25,524 bases of DNA from Lobulomyces angularis (lineage: Eukaryota; Chytridiomycota; Chytridiomycetes; Lobulomycetales; Lobulomycetaceae), in the NCBI GenBank assembly GCA_027604685.1, contig JADHYX010000329.1:1-25524 (forward strand), in the 5' to 3' direction. Below the pieces are notes generated by a model. The model did no database searches. It had not been told where the DNA came from and saw only the letters and a list, made by a program, of their open reading frames with translations. This document shows positions 1 through 11,298 of this stretch, piece by piece. The stretch's first letter is position 1, and the number at the start of each line of letters is the position of its first letter. A program made the translations under genes and the position numbers.

Positions 1-764
1 TTTTCTATTTTTTTTTTTTTTAATGAACCTTTTATCCGGGAAATGCCAAAAAAAAAAAAAATCAACGGTTAAGAAATCTATTCAGAAATTTCGTTTTTTT
101 TATGTTTTTTTTTTTGGCTCATAATTATTTCTGTGTTGATGCCTGCCCATTTAAAATTTGTTAAAAATATTTAATTTGATGTACAAAAGTTCTACAAAGA
201 GCAATAGGCTCAAATCAGTAGACTATAAGTATTTACGTTTCTCACAGTTAATTGATCGCTTTATAACAAAAGTATAATAACATTTGCAATCACTAATCAC
301 CAATGTCTTGTTCAAATAAACTTACCCTTAAAAAATTGTTAAAATTAAGAAGTTTTATTTAATTTCTTGAGTTACTTTTTATAAAATAAATTTGTTAGTT
401 TATCAAGTTCCTTTCAACTGATTCTAAAAAAAAAGAAAATCTGCTGGAGCTTGTGTTTTATTCCAAACATAGTTAGAAAACTTCTTCTTTAAATATGGTT
501 TTTTTTTTTGTTTAAGTTTTTAAAGCATTGCTTTAAACCCATGAAATAGAAGCCTTCTTTGTTCAGGGAAACCAAAAAATTTCAGCAAAAAGTTTGTCTC
601 CAAAAAAAATAAAAAAAAACAAAAAATAAAAAATGTATCTAAACACCAAATATTTTTTATAATAAAATTTATATAATATAGCCTTACAATTTTTTTTTTT
701 TTTTTTAAATTTTTTTTGGAAGAAACTTTACTTTTAAACTTTATTTTAATAAGAAGAAAATTTG
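1..764. other. Intergenic, AT-rich, no gene seen
   Basis: Low-complexity sequence with many A and T runs. I read both strands and found no open frame with convincing codon use, no splice-linked exons and no tRNA-like fold. The right part, with T runs near 690-720, probably holds the promoter and 5' UTR of the zinc-finger gene that starts at 765. Confidence 0.6.
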
Positions 765-1423
765 ATGTTTCAAGTAAATCTGGCAGAAGAAATCAATGAA
801 ATATTTAAAGCATACGATTTCTATCCAATAGTACAAACATCTACTTCTAATTTCAATTTTCCTAATACACTGACCCAACTCTCTAACAATGACTTTTTTA
901 AAACATCTCTAGAATCATCAACAATTGTTAAATTAAATTCTTTGAAAAATAATCAAACTGATCTTTTGTCACTTCAAAAAACAACCACTTTAAGTACTCA
1001 TCAAAGTGTTAATATTGTATCTCCTCCTCCAGACAGTCCTGCTAGCACTGGTACTTCATATTCATCTTCTCCTCTTTCCTCCACCGCTTCTGTAAAAGAC
1101 AATCCTAATTATTTTCCTGACTTTCAGTTACCTACTGAAAAAATTAAAAAAAAGAAATACAGTTCAAAAAGAAAGGAAAAATGTTGTCCAGATTGCAGCA
1201 GAATATTCAAGAGACCTGCTGATATGCGAAGTAAGTAAAAATTTTCTTTTTTTTTTCTTATTTTTAACCTGAAAAAATTGTATTAGGGCATAAACAAACT
1301 GTTCATGACCGAGTTCAAAATTACATATGTGAAAATTGTGGAAAAGGTTTCTCAAGGGCCGACACCTATAAAAAACATATACTAATTGAAGAAAAACGAA
1401 AAAAAAAGTCTTCAATAATATGA
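765..1423 (+). CDS. C2H2 zinc-finger protein, two C-terminal fingers
   Basis: Two exons, 765-1230 and 1287-1423, joined across a 56-nt intron (GTAAGT...TTAG), give about 200 residues. The frame stays open upstream to a TTG at 762, but the first ATG is 765. The N-terminal 120 residues are rich in Ser, Thr and Asn, with a Pro/Ser stretch (SPPPDSP), and look disordered. A basic KKKK segment precedes the fingers. Finger 1 is canonical (CPDC, 12 residues, H, 4 residues, H) and is interrupted by the intron. Finger 2 (CENC, 12 residues, H) has no second histidine: after KKH comes ILIEEK and the protein ends 12 residues after KKH. The layout matches fungal C2H2 regulators that bind DNA with two C-terminal fingers, so a nuclear transcription factor is likely. 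Target genes cannot be inferred. Confidence 0.8.
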
Positions 1424-1648
1424 AAAATTTTCCCTATTTTGTAATATAATTTTTTTTACTTCCATCTTATATTCAATCAAGAAGTTTCCTTATAAGAAAC
1501 TATTGTGATATTTATAAACTAATGAATTGTTTAATGTACAAAGTACTATAATAAAAAAAAAAACCTAATTCAAGATGCTAATACATTTCTTTTTTTTTTT
1601 GTACAAACATAATCAAAATAATTTAAACTAGATACAATCTGATATTAA

Positions 1649-3440
1649 CTAGTCTTGTTTCATAATCTTTTCTACATCTTCTATCGTTTTAGGTATCCAC
1701 CCAGTTAAATTGTCGATGCCATTTTCTGTAATCACCACATCATCTTCAATTCTAACCCCTCCTACATTTTTTCTAAATCTTTCTAATACCTCTAGATTAA
1801 AATATTTAGAAACATTAGGGTCCTTCACTGCAGGATCTAACAGTGCATCTACAAAATAACACCCTGGTTCCACTGTTACTACCATATTAGCTTCAAGAGT
1901 TCGTCTCATTCTCAAATATCTAATGCCTGGTTCTTGTATTCTTTCAACTCCTGGTTGGTAACCACCACAATCATGAACATCAATTCCTAAAATAAAGTAT
2001 TTGAATCAGTAATTTTAAAAAAAAATAAAATTTTCAAACTTCATTACCCAAAAAATGTCCTAAACCGTGTGGATAAAATAAAGCAGGAATGTGATTTTCA
2101 ATGAGTTCTTCAGTATCTCCGACCAAAATACCAGCCTGTTAGTTATAAAGAAAAATAATTCAAAATTCGTAAAAATCTGCAATAGATTATTTACCATTTG
2201 TAATCCGATGCATATAGTTCTATAAGATAAACGATGCATGTCTTCCCACTTCACTCCAGGTTTCAGGGCATTTAATACAACCTAAAAGACGTTATAAAAC
2301 TTAAAAATGTGAACTTTTTTGTCGTACCTTTTGAGTTTCCAGAACTATCTCATATGTGGTTTTCCAGTCCCCATTGTATTTTCCTCCTACTGGATACGTT
2401 CTAGTAATATCTGAGGCATAGCAATATAATTCACAACCAGCATCAACTAAAAAACAACATGATTAAGTTCAAAAAAAAAAAAAATATATGTGGATATGTA
2501 TTTAGAATAATAAATATACCAAGAAGCATATCATCTTTATTTGGAGTTAAATTTGCATCATTTTTAGTGTAGTGCAAAGTTGCCCCTGCTTTTCCAGAAG
2601 CTACAATCGGAGTATAAGCCTGATACTGTGCTCCCTGACGGAAACATTCATATTCAAATAAGGCATGTAATTGCCTTTCCGTATTTAAACCAGGTTTAAC
2701 CTTTTTCATTAATGCAATATGTGCTAATAACGTAAAAACATTTTCTTTTAAAAAATTGAAGTATACGGTTTATTGTACCTTCACCACTTATTCTAGCCGC
2801 TTCTCTTAAAATTGCAATTTCTCCTTCAGATTTGATAACTCTTGATTCAGTGATAGCGCTAAAAAAAATAATAAAATTTAACTCACTCCCAAAAAAAAAA
2901 AAAAAAAAAACATACTAAACTAAATGATCAAAATTAAATTTTGATTGTAATGTTGCATTTATTTTATTAAAATCATGACCAGCAAGTACATGGATTTCAG
3001 AAGCTTTCTCTAAAAAAGCTTCAACTTCATCCACATAGTAAACTTCATCAACCAGATACTTCTCTTTACAATCTTGCAAAGTGGGAGATTTTCCACACCA
3101 TACTTCATGATCAGCATCTAGTAACAAAAGCTATTAGTATTTAACATTTTCTTTCAAAAAAAAAAAATATAAGAAAAGGCCGGTTTGCTTTACCAGTTCT
3201 TGGAATAAAGAGTAGTGACTTTTTTGTAGATAAATCTAAAATAAGTTCGTATCCAGCAACCTGAACACCAGTCAAGTAAAAAAACATGCTCTCTTGTCTA
3301 AAGTTGATTTCAGTGTCAGTATTTAACCTTTCCTGAGTGACACCACCTCTTAAATATACTAAGCCAGAATGTTGGACCATTTTTGAAAATACATTGTTAC
3401 GATGAGCTGGAGTTAAGGGAGTGTATTGCAGTAATGTCAT
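1649..3440 (-). CDS. PEPD: Xaa-Pro dipeptidase (prolidase), metallopeptidase M24
   Basis: Eight exons on the minus strand (3440-3194, 3117-2916, 2858-2779, 2723-2520, 2446-2328, 2281-2195, 2135-2048, 1986-1649) join in frame to 454 residues, close to the usual 450-490. The first third is an aminopeptidase-P N-terminal fold (FYLTGV, ELILDL). The rest is the pita-bread catalytic domain. The five expected metal ligands are all visible: Asp246 (VDAG), Asp257 (SDITRTYP), His340 (HGLGHFLG), Glu382 (TVEPGCYF) and Glu423 (GVRIEDD); the spacing between the two Asp and the His equals that of animal prolidases. The enzyme should be cytosolic and split dipeptides with C-terminal proline, recycling proline. 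No targeting peptide is seen. Introns run 52-83 nt; the first has an ATACTAAT branch motif. Confidence 0.95.
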
Positions 3441-3604
3441 GTTTGAAAGTTTTTTTTTTGGTTAAAATTTATTTTTTAAAAAATTTCAAAAATAAAGTTT
3501 TGCGGAGTAATGAATTTGGTTAATGCGCCACATTGTAGTATTTCAAACAAAGAATATAAATTAAAGTACATTAAACTACATTGGGTTGTAAAATGCATTA
3601 CAAG

Positions 3605-6548
3605 ATGACAGCCACTGCAGCAAGTTTACACAGTAAATCTAATATGTGATAAGGTATTCCATCATGTTAACTCAGAAGTAAGGAGTCAAAGTACTACTTT
3701 TTTATTTGGCGGATTGAATATATCAATAAATCTTATTTCAAGTAAAACCTTCAAATTTCTGGTGATATTTTTCTTGCATAACGTTTTCCAAAGTTGTTTG
3801 AATGCTGATACCATTAACCATCCACCAATCAGAAACAATTTTAAAAAAATTAGAACTTCTATAATCAGTTTTGAGCAATTATCAATGAAAACACAAATCT
3901 CTTTTAGTAAACCAAAAATTCAGAGTTCTTTTACTGAACATGCAACAACAAAACAAATATCTGAGATAATAAGCAACCGCAATAATCAAAGTGACTTTCC
4001 TTGTAAGTTAAACAAACATTTTTCTGCAGTTAACGTAGATGATGTTGAAAATGCTGGTTCTGTTGTACAGTACGAAATAAATTCTATTTATTCTTCAGAC
4101 AGTAGCTCAGAATCATTTAAAAGTTCTACGCTAGCTTTAGGAGAATTTGCCGGTAAGTCCAGCGAAAAAATTCAAATTGTTTATATTTTCATCCGAAATA
4201 TGTAGGAAATAATCAGAAAGAAAATAATATTAATGCTTTTCCAAAAAAATTGGAATTTGCAACTGAAAAACGTAGAGGTTCTCTTAACTGTAGAAATAGT
4301 TCAACTGCTTCTCTTACACGACATTGCAGTAACACCCAACATTCCAACACTACTCATATAAGGCAAGCTGCAAATTCTAAAGGAAAACCATCAAATTTCA
4401 ATCGAAGATATTCAGTATCAACTCAACCTGTAAAATCTTTAATTGAAAAATCCTCATTAAATCAAAGAATAAGCACAAATCGTAGGCACTCTCTTATGAA
4501 TCCATCTATATCGCAGAATTGTAACTCTGCAAATTTTGATTCTACTTTATCACCTTATGATAAAAAGTTAAAAAGAATTGTCAGTACAGTTTTTGGTAAA
4601 TGTGCAAAATCATTAGTTACTTCAATTTTTTTTTTCAAGGATCTGATAAGAAAAATGCTAAAACTACAACAAAAGCACTTTTGGAATCTTTCGGATCTGA
4701 CACAAAAACATTATGGTCTTTGGAATCCTTTCCCCAAAGTACAAAAAAAAAAAATACCTCTGTGCTGACTAAAGAGAAGGGAGAAAAAGCAAAGAAACAC
4801 TGGAAACTGGCAATTAGATCTATCATGAAGTTACAAAGAGCTACAAAGATTTTTCATTTAGATAGAATACAATTAAAAAAGCACACCATTACTACAACGA
4901 ATATTCCAGAAACAATTATGCGATTAAGAGCAGTTCAGAGTGTTCATGACGCAATGCTGAGCTCTAAAGTTGAAGTGTATTTGTCCAAGGACCCTTATAA
5001 AAGGAACAATGCCGATATGATGGAGTTGATTAATTTACTTACTGCTAAACTAAGTTGCTTCAGTAAATACACTTTAACTCAGCGACTTGCACTGGCATTT
5101 CAAATGAAATATCTAAGTATTGAAGCAGGTAGAGTAATACTTAAAGAAGGGAATGACCCAACTACCGGGTATTATATAATTCTTGCTGGACAAGTGGAAG
5201 TAACTAGAAACTTAAATGATAGTACTACTCTAAGATTGAATATTTTAAACAAAGGAGATGCATTTGGTGAAATTGCTCTTCAAGGAGTTCTTTCAAAAAG
5301 TAAAAACTTAAAATTTCTTCTTTATTTATTTTTTGAACAGCAAGAACAGCTACTGTTACAACACTGACTCAAACAGAACTATTAATGATTCCAAAAGGTA
5401 ATATGAATTTTTCTTAGAAAATAACTAATCTATTGTCTTTTTGTCAATGGAAGATGAATATCTTTCACTGTTAGAAGGTGAAGATAATGCATTGGATGTC
5501 AAAATAAGAAACGATATTCTGAAAACTTTCAAGGTAGATTTATCATGAGTATTAAATTATATTAATTGTTATTTAGCCATTCCATAATGTAAAAATTTCT
5601 GAGCCAACCCATCAACAACTTGTTATGAAAAGTACCATAGTAATATATGAGCCCGGCACTAAGATTATTCAGCAGGGTAATCTGATAAAAAATGTTTAAT
5701 TTAAACAACTTTAATTTTTCTTGGATAAATTCACTCAATAGGAGCTTTAAATGAAATGCTAAATTTCATTATTTCTGGAAGTGTATCTTTAAGAAAGTCA
5801 ATTTTTATGAAATGCTCAGCTGAAACAAAAAAATCTATTAGGAACAAAAATTCTACAAAGGAATGCGATAAAATGGCAGTAATTGAAATTGCAAAACTAG
5901 TACAATTTCCTTTTTCATTAACTTATTTTTTTTTGTTTTTAAACTTTAATATATTGTAATAAAGGGAGTTGGACAATCTTTTCCAGAATTACTTATCAGA
6001 GAATGGTTAGGAAATACTGAACTATCCAATTTTACCGATGACTCAGTTTTATTTGAACATGTGAAAAATGTTTTGGGAAAAAAAGGTTGTTTTTATCCTG
6101 CATATTCGGAAGCTGTGGCCGAATCATTTGTTAGAGTGTTGCGAATTAGTAGGCAGGACTTAATCAAGTAAAATTATTAATCCGTTTTTTTCAACCAATT
6201 TTTATTTTCTTAGATTTGCTACTCAAGAAATGATAAGGTTTACTTTTTACATAATTATCTATAAATTTCATAAATGAATATTAGGAACTTGTATGATGTG
6301 CACCTGGTTGATTGTTACATGGCCATAGAGGAAGTGTGGGATGGATACTTAAACAAAGTTCACTGGCAAAATTATAAAAAAAAAGTAATGATTTCAAAAT
6401 AATTTTATTGTCAAATTCGATTTTCTAATCTAAATTAAAAATACATTCTCTGTTATAGATTATAGACAACTTAAGATCATGTAAAAAAAAAGAAAAAGAT
6501 CTGGAAATTGACCGAATGGCAAGACAGAGATTTTTGAAGCAAAAGTGA
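3605..6548 (+). CDS. Protein with two cyclic-nucleotide-binding domains (CNBD2-like)
   Basis: Core exons: to 4152, 4206-4595, 4640-5299, 5341-5397, 5454-5533, 5577-5676, 5742-5899, 5965-6167, 6214-6237, 6285-6384, 6459-6548. All junctions are in frame. The start is uncertain. The first in-frame ATG of the large first exon is 3885 (709 residues). A 5' exon 3605-3632 spliced over a 43-nt intron to 3676 would give about 788 residues. The N-terminal third is Ser/Asn-rich and basic. A first CNB fold follows (about residues 352-465 from 3885), with GYYIILAGQVEV and an intact phosphate-binding cassette: FGEIAL with its Glu, then RTATV with its Arg. The second fold has GSVSL and GQSFPELL but no matching Arg, so it may not bind nucleotide. 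The tail is basic and helical. There are no membrane helices and no kinase or channel domain. A cytosolic cAMP/cGMP sensor is likely. In animals the similarly built CNBD2 is a sperm protein. Confidence 0.82.
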
Positions 6549-6622
6549 GAGTAACTCACTAAATTTTTTTGAGTACAAGGCATTTCACTACTTGATTCTG
6601 TCAAGTTTTCAAAAAAGAAAAG

Positions 6623-7049
6623 AAATCAGTGTAAGTATGACATGAAACAATTCATTGCAACTACTTGAATAAAGTAATATTTGTTGCTATTAATATAGAT
6701 TATCATCATCATCATATTTCAATTCTTTTTATGAAACGAGAACATTTTTAAATTTCAAAAGTGAAATTTTGAATTTTTCCTACTACTAAAATCATTATTA
6801 TTTTATTTCTTTTAAAGTTAGATGCAGATGCTTTTACAATAAAAATAATTAACTACAACGCTAATTTTTTTTTAATGTTAAAAAATTTGCATCCATTACC
6901 GCAACAACCAAGAATAAGTTTTTCGAAAAAGAAAAACTTGAGACTACTTTAATTAAAAAAAATTATAATTAAAAAAAATCAGTGTAACTATGACTTTAAA
7001 ATTCACATTGCAACTACATTTTTCAAAACGAAAAATAAAATTGTTGCTA
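6623..7049 (+). repeat. Diverged direct repeat pair, about 70 nt each
   Basis: Copy 1 (6623-6690) and copy 2 (6977-7049), about 354 nt apart, share the order of AAATCAGTGTAA, CTATGAC/GTATGAC, ATTGCAACTAC and TTGTTGCTA with small indels between. Both lie in intergenic DNA. They could be the remains of an old duplication. The match is by eye. Confidence 0.5.
6916..6939. other. Short perfect hairpin (9-bp stem, 6-nt loop)
   Basis: AAGTTTTTC, a loop of GAAAAA, then GAAAAACTT. It lies between the two copies of the direct repeat. AT-rich hairpins arise easily by chance in this base composition. Confidence 0.35.
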
Positions 7050-7321
7050 GATCTTTTAAAATGGAATAAGTACTCATCACTTTTTTTTTTTATTATAATT
7101 TTCTCTTAAAGAGGATGCTCAAACAGAGGAAAGATGCTGTGTTAAAAGATGTTTCAGCATTTACACACTCTGCTCTCTATTCGAAGACAATAGTAATACA
7201 TTGTGTAAGAAAATACAATATGTATTACCATTGACATCTTAATACAAACCAGTTACAAGGTATATTACATTATTACTTGAAATTTCTGAAATTTAAAAAA
7301 AAAAAAAAAAAAAAAATTAAA

Positions 7322-8279
7322 ATGATCAAAAATATGTATTCCCAATTGATACGTCAAAGTGCAAAGAATAAATTAATTTTTAAAACATTTCAAGAATATA
7401 ATTTCAAAAAATGCTTTCATACAAAATCTATTCAACGACAACAGCAAATCGATACAGATGAAGTTTCACCAGTTTCTTCCCTAATTTCTGATGCTTTAAA
7501 AGAAAGTAAAGGTATAACAACATCATTAAAACCAAACCAATTTCGTGAATGGACTTTTAAATCCGATGTAATTGATACTAGTCCTCATAAGTGTTTACTT
7601 GTAATTAAAACACTTCGAAATGTAAATCTGCGACAGGCTTTAACTCAACTGGAATTCAGTAAAAAAAAAAGTGCATTGAAAATTAAGTCCATGTTAAATA
7701 GAGCCTTTTCCTCGATTAATCATCAAATCAAGTATGTGATTTTTTTTTTTTTTTTTCACCAAATTTAATTCACTGTCATTAATTTTTTTTTTTCTATATA
7801 TTAAGTCAAAAAATGAAAGCAAATCCTAATACCAGGCCACCCCCAGCTACCAAAGATCACTTGGAGCTTAAAACAATGATTGTTGGTAAAGGAATCTACA
7901 GAAGAGATGTCAGGTAAAAGTTCCTATTAAAAATTGAGTATAATTACTTTTTATTAGATATCATGGAAAAGGAATGTCTGGGAGAGTGCATCACCCTACT
8001 TGTGTAGTGAAAGTTACACTTAGAGAAATAATTGATGAAAAGATTGTTGACTTATACAAAAGTCAGTTAATTGGGAAAAAAAAAACTGATTTTGAGAATT
8101 TAGTCGATATGTACAAGAAAGGTTTCAAGTCCAAAAAAGTAAAAAATCAGTTAAGTTTAAGTGACAATAGGTTGTTGTTGTTACCTACCCCATGGGATAA
8201 AAAGGGTTGGAAATATTTAGAGAGTAAGAAGTGGACAAATCCAAATTGTGTTTTGAAGAAAAAATTGAAAACCTATTAA
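7322..8279 (+). CDS. MRPL22: Mitochondrial large-subunit ribosomal protein uL22m
   Basis: Three exons (7322-7731, 7806-7913, 7958-8279) joined by introns of 74 and 44 nt give 279 residues. The in-frame TTG upstream at 7277 only encodes a poly-lysine artefact of the A tract, so the ATG at 7322 is preferred. The first 40 or so residues are basic with hydroxyl and amide side chains and few acids, fitting a mitochondrial presequence. The L22 fold follows: NLRQALTQLEFSKKKSA early, then the conserved loop and strand near the centre, YRRDVRYHGKGMSGRV followed by VVKVTLRE. It should line the exit tunnel of the mitochondrial large ribosomal subunit. The lysine-rich C-terminal extension of about 80 residues is typical of mitochondrial versions. 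Identification rests on these motifs; confidence in the family is good. Confidence 0.85.
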
Positions 8280-8422
8280 AATGCTTAAATTATAACAGTT
8301 AGTAATTTTTTAGATAAAGAATTATTAAATGAAATTTTTTGAAAAATTTCAAATAGAACTAGTATCTTTTATTACATTCAATAACTATATTATCACATAA
8401 TAACAGCATTATAATACTTTAG

Positions 8423-9480
8423 TTATACATTCAAATTAAATAGCATTCCTGACCCACCACCACTTCCAGTACTACTTGGTAAATAAGTGACATTTCTTGC
8501 TTTACTTAATGTAGTTGCAATATCTCTAGCTGCCTCAATTCTTCTCAGTTCAATATGTCCTGGACCAGCTTTTTGTAGTGACTGACTAATCAAATCTGCA
8601 GCTTTACTTTCACCTTCGGCCCTAATAATTGCTGCTAGTTTTTCTTGTTCTGCCTTTTCTACAACGTATCTTGCTCTTTCAGCATCTTGTTGAGCTATTT
8701 GCTTTTGTTCTACAGCAGAAGTAAATTCTTTTCCAAAAGTTAAATGTGTAATTGAAACATCTTCCAGTATAATATTAAATTCTGATGCTCTTTTTCTTAG
8801 ATCATCTCTGATTTTTAATGAAATCTATATAAAAGAAATCTATTAAAAAAAGGGTTTCCAAAGTATTAAATTAAAAAAAAAAAAACAACAAATTTTCCGT
8901 TCGGTTTATAAAAATTTTAAAACTACTCACAAAGTCTCTTTGAGTTATAAGTTCTTCTGGAGTAAACTGTGCAATAGTACCTTTCAATATTTCATTACCA
9001 ATGGAGGGTAAAACTCTTTCTTCGTAATCTTCACCTAACTTTTGGAAAATAGCAGGTAGCAATTCGTAATCTGGGTGACTTAGTACCCTTAAGGTTAAAC
9101 TAACCTAGTAAATATTATATGAAAAGAAAATATTAATTAATAAAATTAGAAGTTTAGTTGTACCATTTGCATATCTTTTGATGCTGTGGTAGTTGAAATG
9201 TTTCTAGGTTTGGTACGGATATCAAAAATAATGGGTTTTTGTAGCCAAGGAACCAAAAAATGGGTACCTTCGCCAATAACTTTCTGGCTAACACCACTAA
9301 ATCGATCAAAAATAACAGCTCTTTTTCCACCTTCAACTAATGCACAATAAATTCTTAATCTTTAATTAAACATTGATACATACCATTATACATAGAATAT
9401 TGAACTCCTGAAAAAACTACCGCAAGTGGAAGAGCCCATCTAGCAACTAGTTCTAGTCCTTTCATTGAATGTTGTGTCAT
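8423..9480 (-). CDS. PHB1: Prohibitin 1
   Basis: Four exons on the minus strand (9480-9384, 9336-9164, 9104-8931, 8824-8423) give 281 residues, the usual prohibitin length. Introns are 47, 59 and 106 nt. Residues about 10-30 form an N-terminal membrane anchor ([19 protein letters not shown]). The SPFH domain follows with the family signatures [61 protein letters not shown] and [17 protein letters not shown] coiled coil ([21 protein letters not shown]) leads to a C-terminus ending in glycine/serine and a short hydrophobic tail. These choices match PHB1 rather than PHB2. It should form ring complexes with PHB2 in the mitochondrial inner membrane and steady AAA proteases and new membrane proteins. 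A 24-nt A tract (coding strand) sits 16 nt before the ATG. Confidence 0.95.
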
Positions 9481-9903
9481 TTGAACAAAATTTAAGTTTT
9501 TTTTTTTTTTTTTTTTTTTTGATCTTTCAAGGAAAACCTCCACGTTACTTCTTCATTTAATCAGTATTTAAGACTTACTTAATAATACCCAATTTTTCAA
9601 TTTTGGATTTTAACAGTTTGTAGCGGTTGCTCAGAACTAGAAGATTTTCCAATCTATATCATTAAATTTTTATTTTCTAGTGAGAAAATGTGTGATTTCT
9701 GTTTTATTTGTGAAGCACAATTCGCAAATTTTTTATAGGTTGAAGTTAATTACTATTTAAATACAAGTTTATGAATGATTGTAATATATATTTTGATAAA
9801 AAACACATTTTAATTTGTAGCTACTACTTCCAACGAAAAATTAAAAAAGCTGTCAAAATAAAAGATTTTTGCATTAAATTTATGCCTGCTCAAATCTACC
9901 ACT
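9481..9903. other. Intergenic between two minus-strand genes, with a weak coding-like trace
   Basis: About 420 bp upstream of PHB1. It holds the 24-nt homopolymer at 9497-9520. On the minus strand, exons 9808-9765 and 9653-9579 could join over a 111-nt intron and encode a hydrophobic start followed by a coiled-coil-like stretch (LENLLVLSNRYKLLKSKIEK) ending at a GTAAGT donor. I cannot find a clean third exon, so this is recorded separately as a weak candidate. Confidence 0.45.
9579..9808 (-). CDS. Possible small gene, incomplete two-exon model
   Basis: Candidate exon 1 runs from an ATG at 9808 down to 9765. A 111-nt intron (GTATTT...ATAG) joins it to 9653-9579, which ends at a canonical GTAAGT donor. 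The 39 predicted residues start hydrophobic (MCFLSKYILQSF) and continue as an amphipathic helix. Codon choice (CTG AGC AAC CGC TAC) is unlike random AT-rich sequence. A third exon is unclear: the 31-nt splice to an AG at 9548-9547 would run in frame into the PHB1 reading frame, which is unlikely because PHB1 already has a normal N-terminus. No family recognised. Confidence 0.22.
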
Positions 9904-11098
9904 TTAACTTTTTAAAGAAGAATTCCCAAATTGTCCTTGTGCAGAAGAAAATGTTTCTTTGAAGTTAAAACTAGTTGACACAGTTTCTGGGAACAATGCA
10001 TTTGAAGACCGCTTGTTAGAAGTACATTTACTTGCTTCCGCTACTTTTTTCAGGCTATTTTTTTGCATCAACCGGAGTATGGAAAGAAATTTAATTGATA
10101 CTAAATAGTGGAGGCAACCTTGAAATATGATTTGAGTATTTAAGATATTTTTAAGATTTTACCCAGAGACTGTGGAATAAATATGCAACCTGGAAGAAAA
10201 CTGAATAAACAAATCGAAATTGCATCAAGAAAAAAAATGAAAACAACCAAAAAGATTAGTAAGAATCTATTTTTGCTTTCCTTCTTTCCCAATATACTCT
10301 CTTCAGGTTTTTTTAACAAAAAGATCTCTTTAGTCATCATTATGCTCAGTGTCATATCTGATGAAGCTGTAAGTGTATACAAGATCGCTGATGAAGCTAG
10401 GTAAACCAGCTGCAGCGTTTCATGAGATACGATATCTTTTAACAGTTTCCAGAGAATTTTGTACTGATACAGAGTAAATGTGAGAAAAGTGAAGCAAACA
10501 GCTACTCCAGAGAGCACTATACACATTTTTATTATATTCAAACGAGTGTTGGCAGTTGAATTTTCTAAAATTAAGAACAATTTTTTAAAGCGATGCACAC
10601 CAAATAGGACATTTCCAACAGAGGCGAAAACAAAAGTAATGTTGCTTATATTGTGAACAGATAGTAACCCAGGATATCTGTTACAGTATTCATCAAATGG
10701 GTTTAAACAGTAACCTACATCCTCTTCCATATAGTGGAATTGTTGGGTTAAAAGCGAAAGTGCCTAAAGAAAAGAATTATTCTTGTGGTTGAAAACACCA
10801 AACATTTATTATAAGATTTTTACCTGATTTATTAATATCGAAAAGGCTATTAAAATTGAATACTTAAATGAGGTAGATCTGTTTCAAAATAAACAATAAG
10901 TTGGAGAACTTCTTAGACAAAATCTTACTTTTTTTTCCAATGGAAAATTTTTCTTCTTTTCCTATAAAGTAGATATAGTGAAATGAACATTGTTAAAATT
11001 GTCAATAGAAGAGATATTAGTCGGTTGAAGGTAAACGCATAGGTCATTTCCAATAAAATTAAAAAACCTTCTAGAACTTTAAATAACAAAGTTTCCAT
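9904..11098 (-). CDS. Orphan seven-transmembrane (GPCR-like) protein
   Basis: Four minus-strand exons (11098-10929, 10878-10824, 10763-10163, 10118-9904), all junctions in frame, give 346 residues. Introns are 50, 60 and 44 nt. I count seven hydrophobic helices: about 20-45, 61-81, 112-131, 151-173, 190-219, 240-262 and 265-291. A basic loop (RKRRK) follows the first helix, which fits an outside N-terminus. The loop between helices 2 and 3 carries two Cys (94 and 102) in an acidic, aromatic stretch (GYCLNPFDEYC). The last 50 residues are a Ser/Thr/Asn-rich, basic tail, as in receptor cytoplasmic ends. No signal peptide separate from helix 1. I do not recognise a family: the residues do not match Ste2, Ste3, opsins, cAMP-receptor or PTH11-type fungal receptors as I know them. 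It is divergent from the F-box gene, 200 bp away. A surface receptor in a zoosporic fungus is a reasonable guess, no more. Confidence 0.8.
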
Positions 11099-11298
11099 TT
11101 TATGCTTTATTCATCAAAAGAATAACTGTAACAACCTAACTGACTTTTCCACAAAAGGAAAAAATAACAATTACGGATCTCCAAAAACCTATTCTTAATT
11201 TTTTAATGGAGTAATTCAAAATAAAAGTAACTCAAATAGGCAAATAAAGACTTTTTCATTACATTATACATATCTAAATAAAAATAAACCTTTTCTAA

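Larger units (their letters stand above)
6549..7321. other. Intergenic with a diverged direct repeat and a hairpin
   Basis: About 770 bp between two same-strand genes. I see no convincing exon. It holds a diverged direct repeat (6623-6690 and 6977-7049), a short perfect hairpin (6916-6939), a (CAT) run near 6700, and a 22-nt A tract at 7295-7316 directly upstream of the uL22m start codon. Confidence 0.55.

Noticed and set aside
762..764. TTG as start of the zinc-finger gene
   Set aside because: Nuclear fungal genes start at ATG; the ATG at 765 is directly adjacent and in frame.
10183..10404. Plus-strand 73-codon frame within the 7TM gene
   Set aside because: It is the reverse complement of the main 7TM exon; splicing and hydrophobic pattern support the minus strand.
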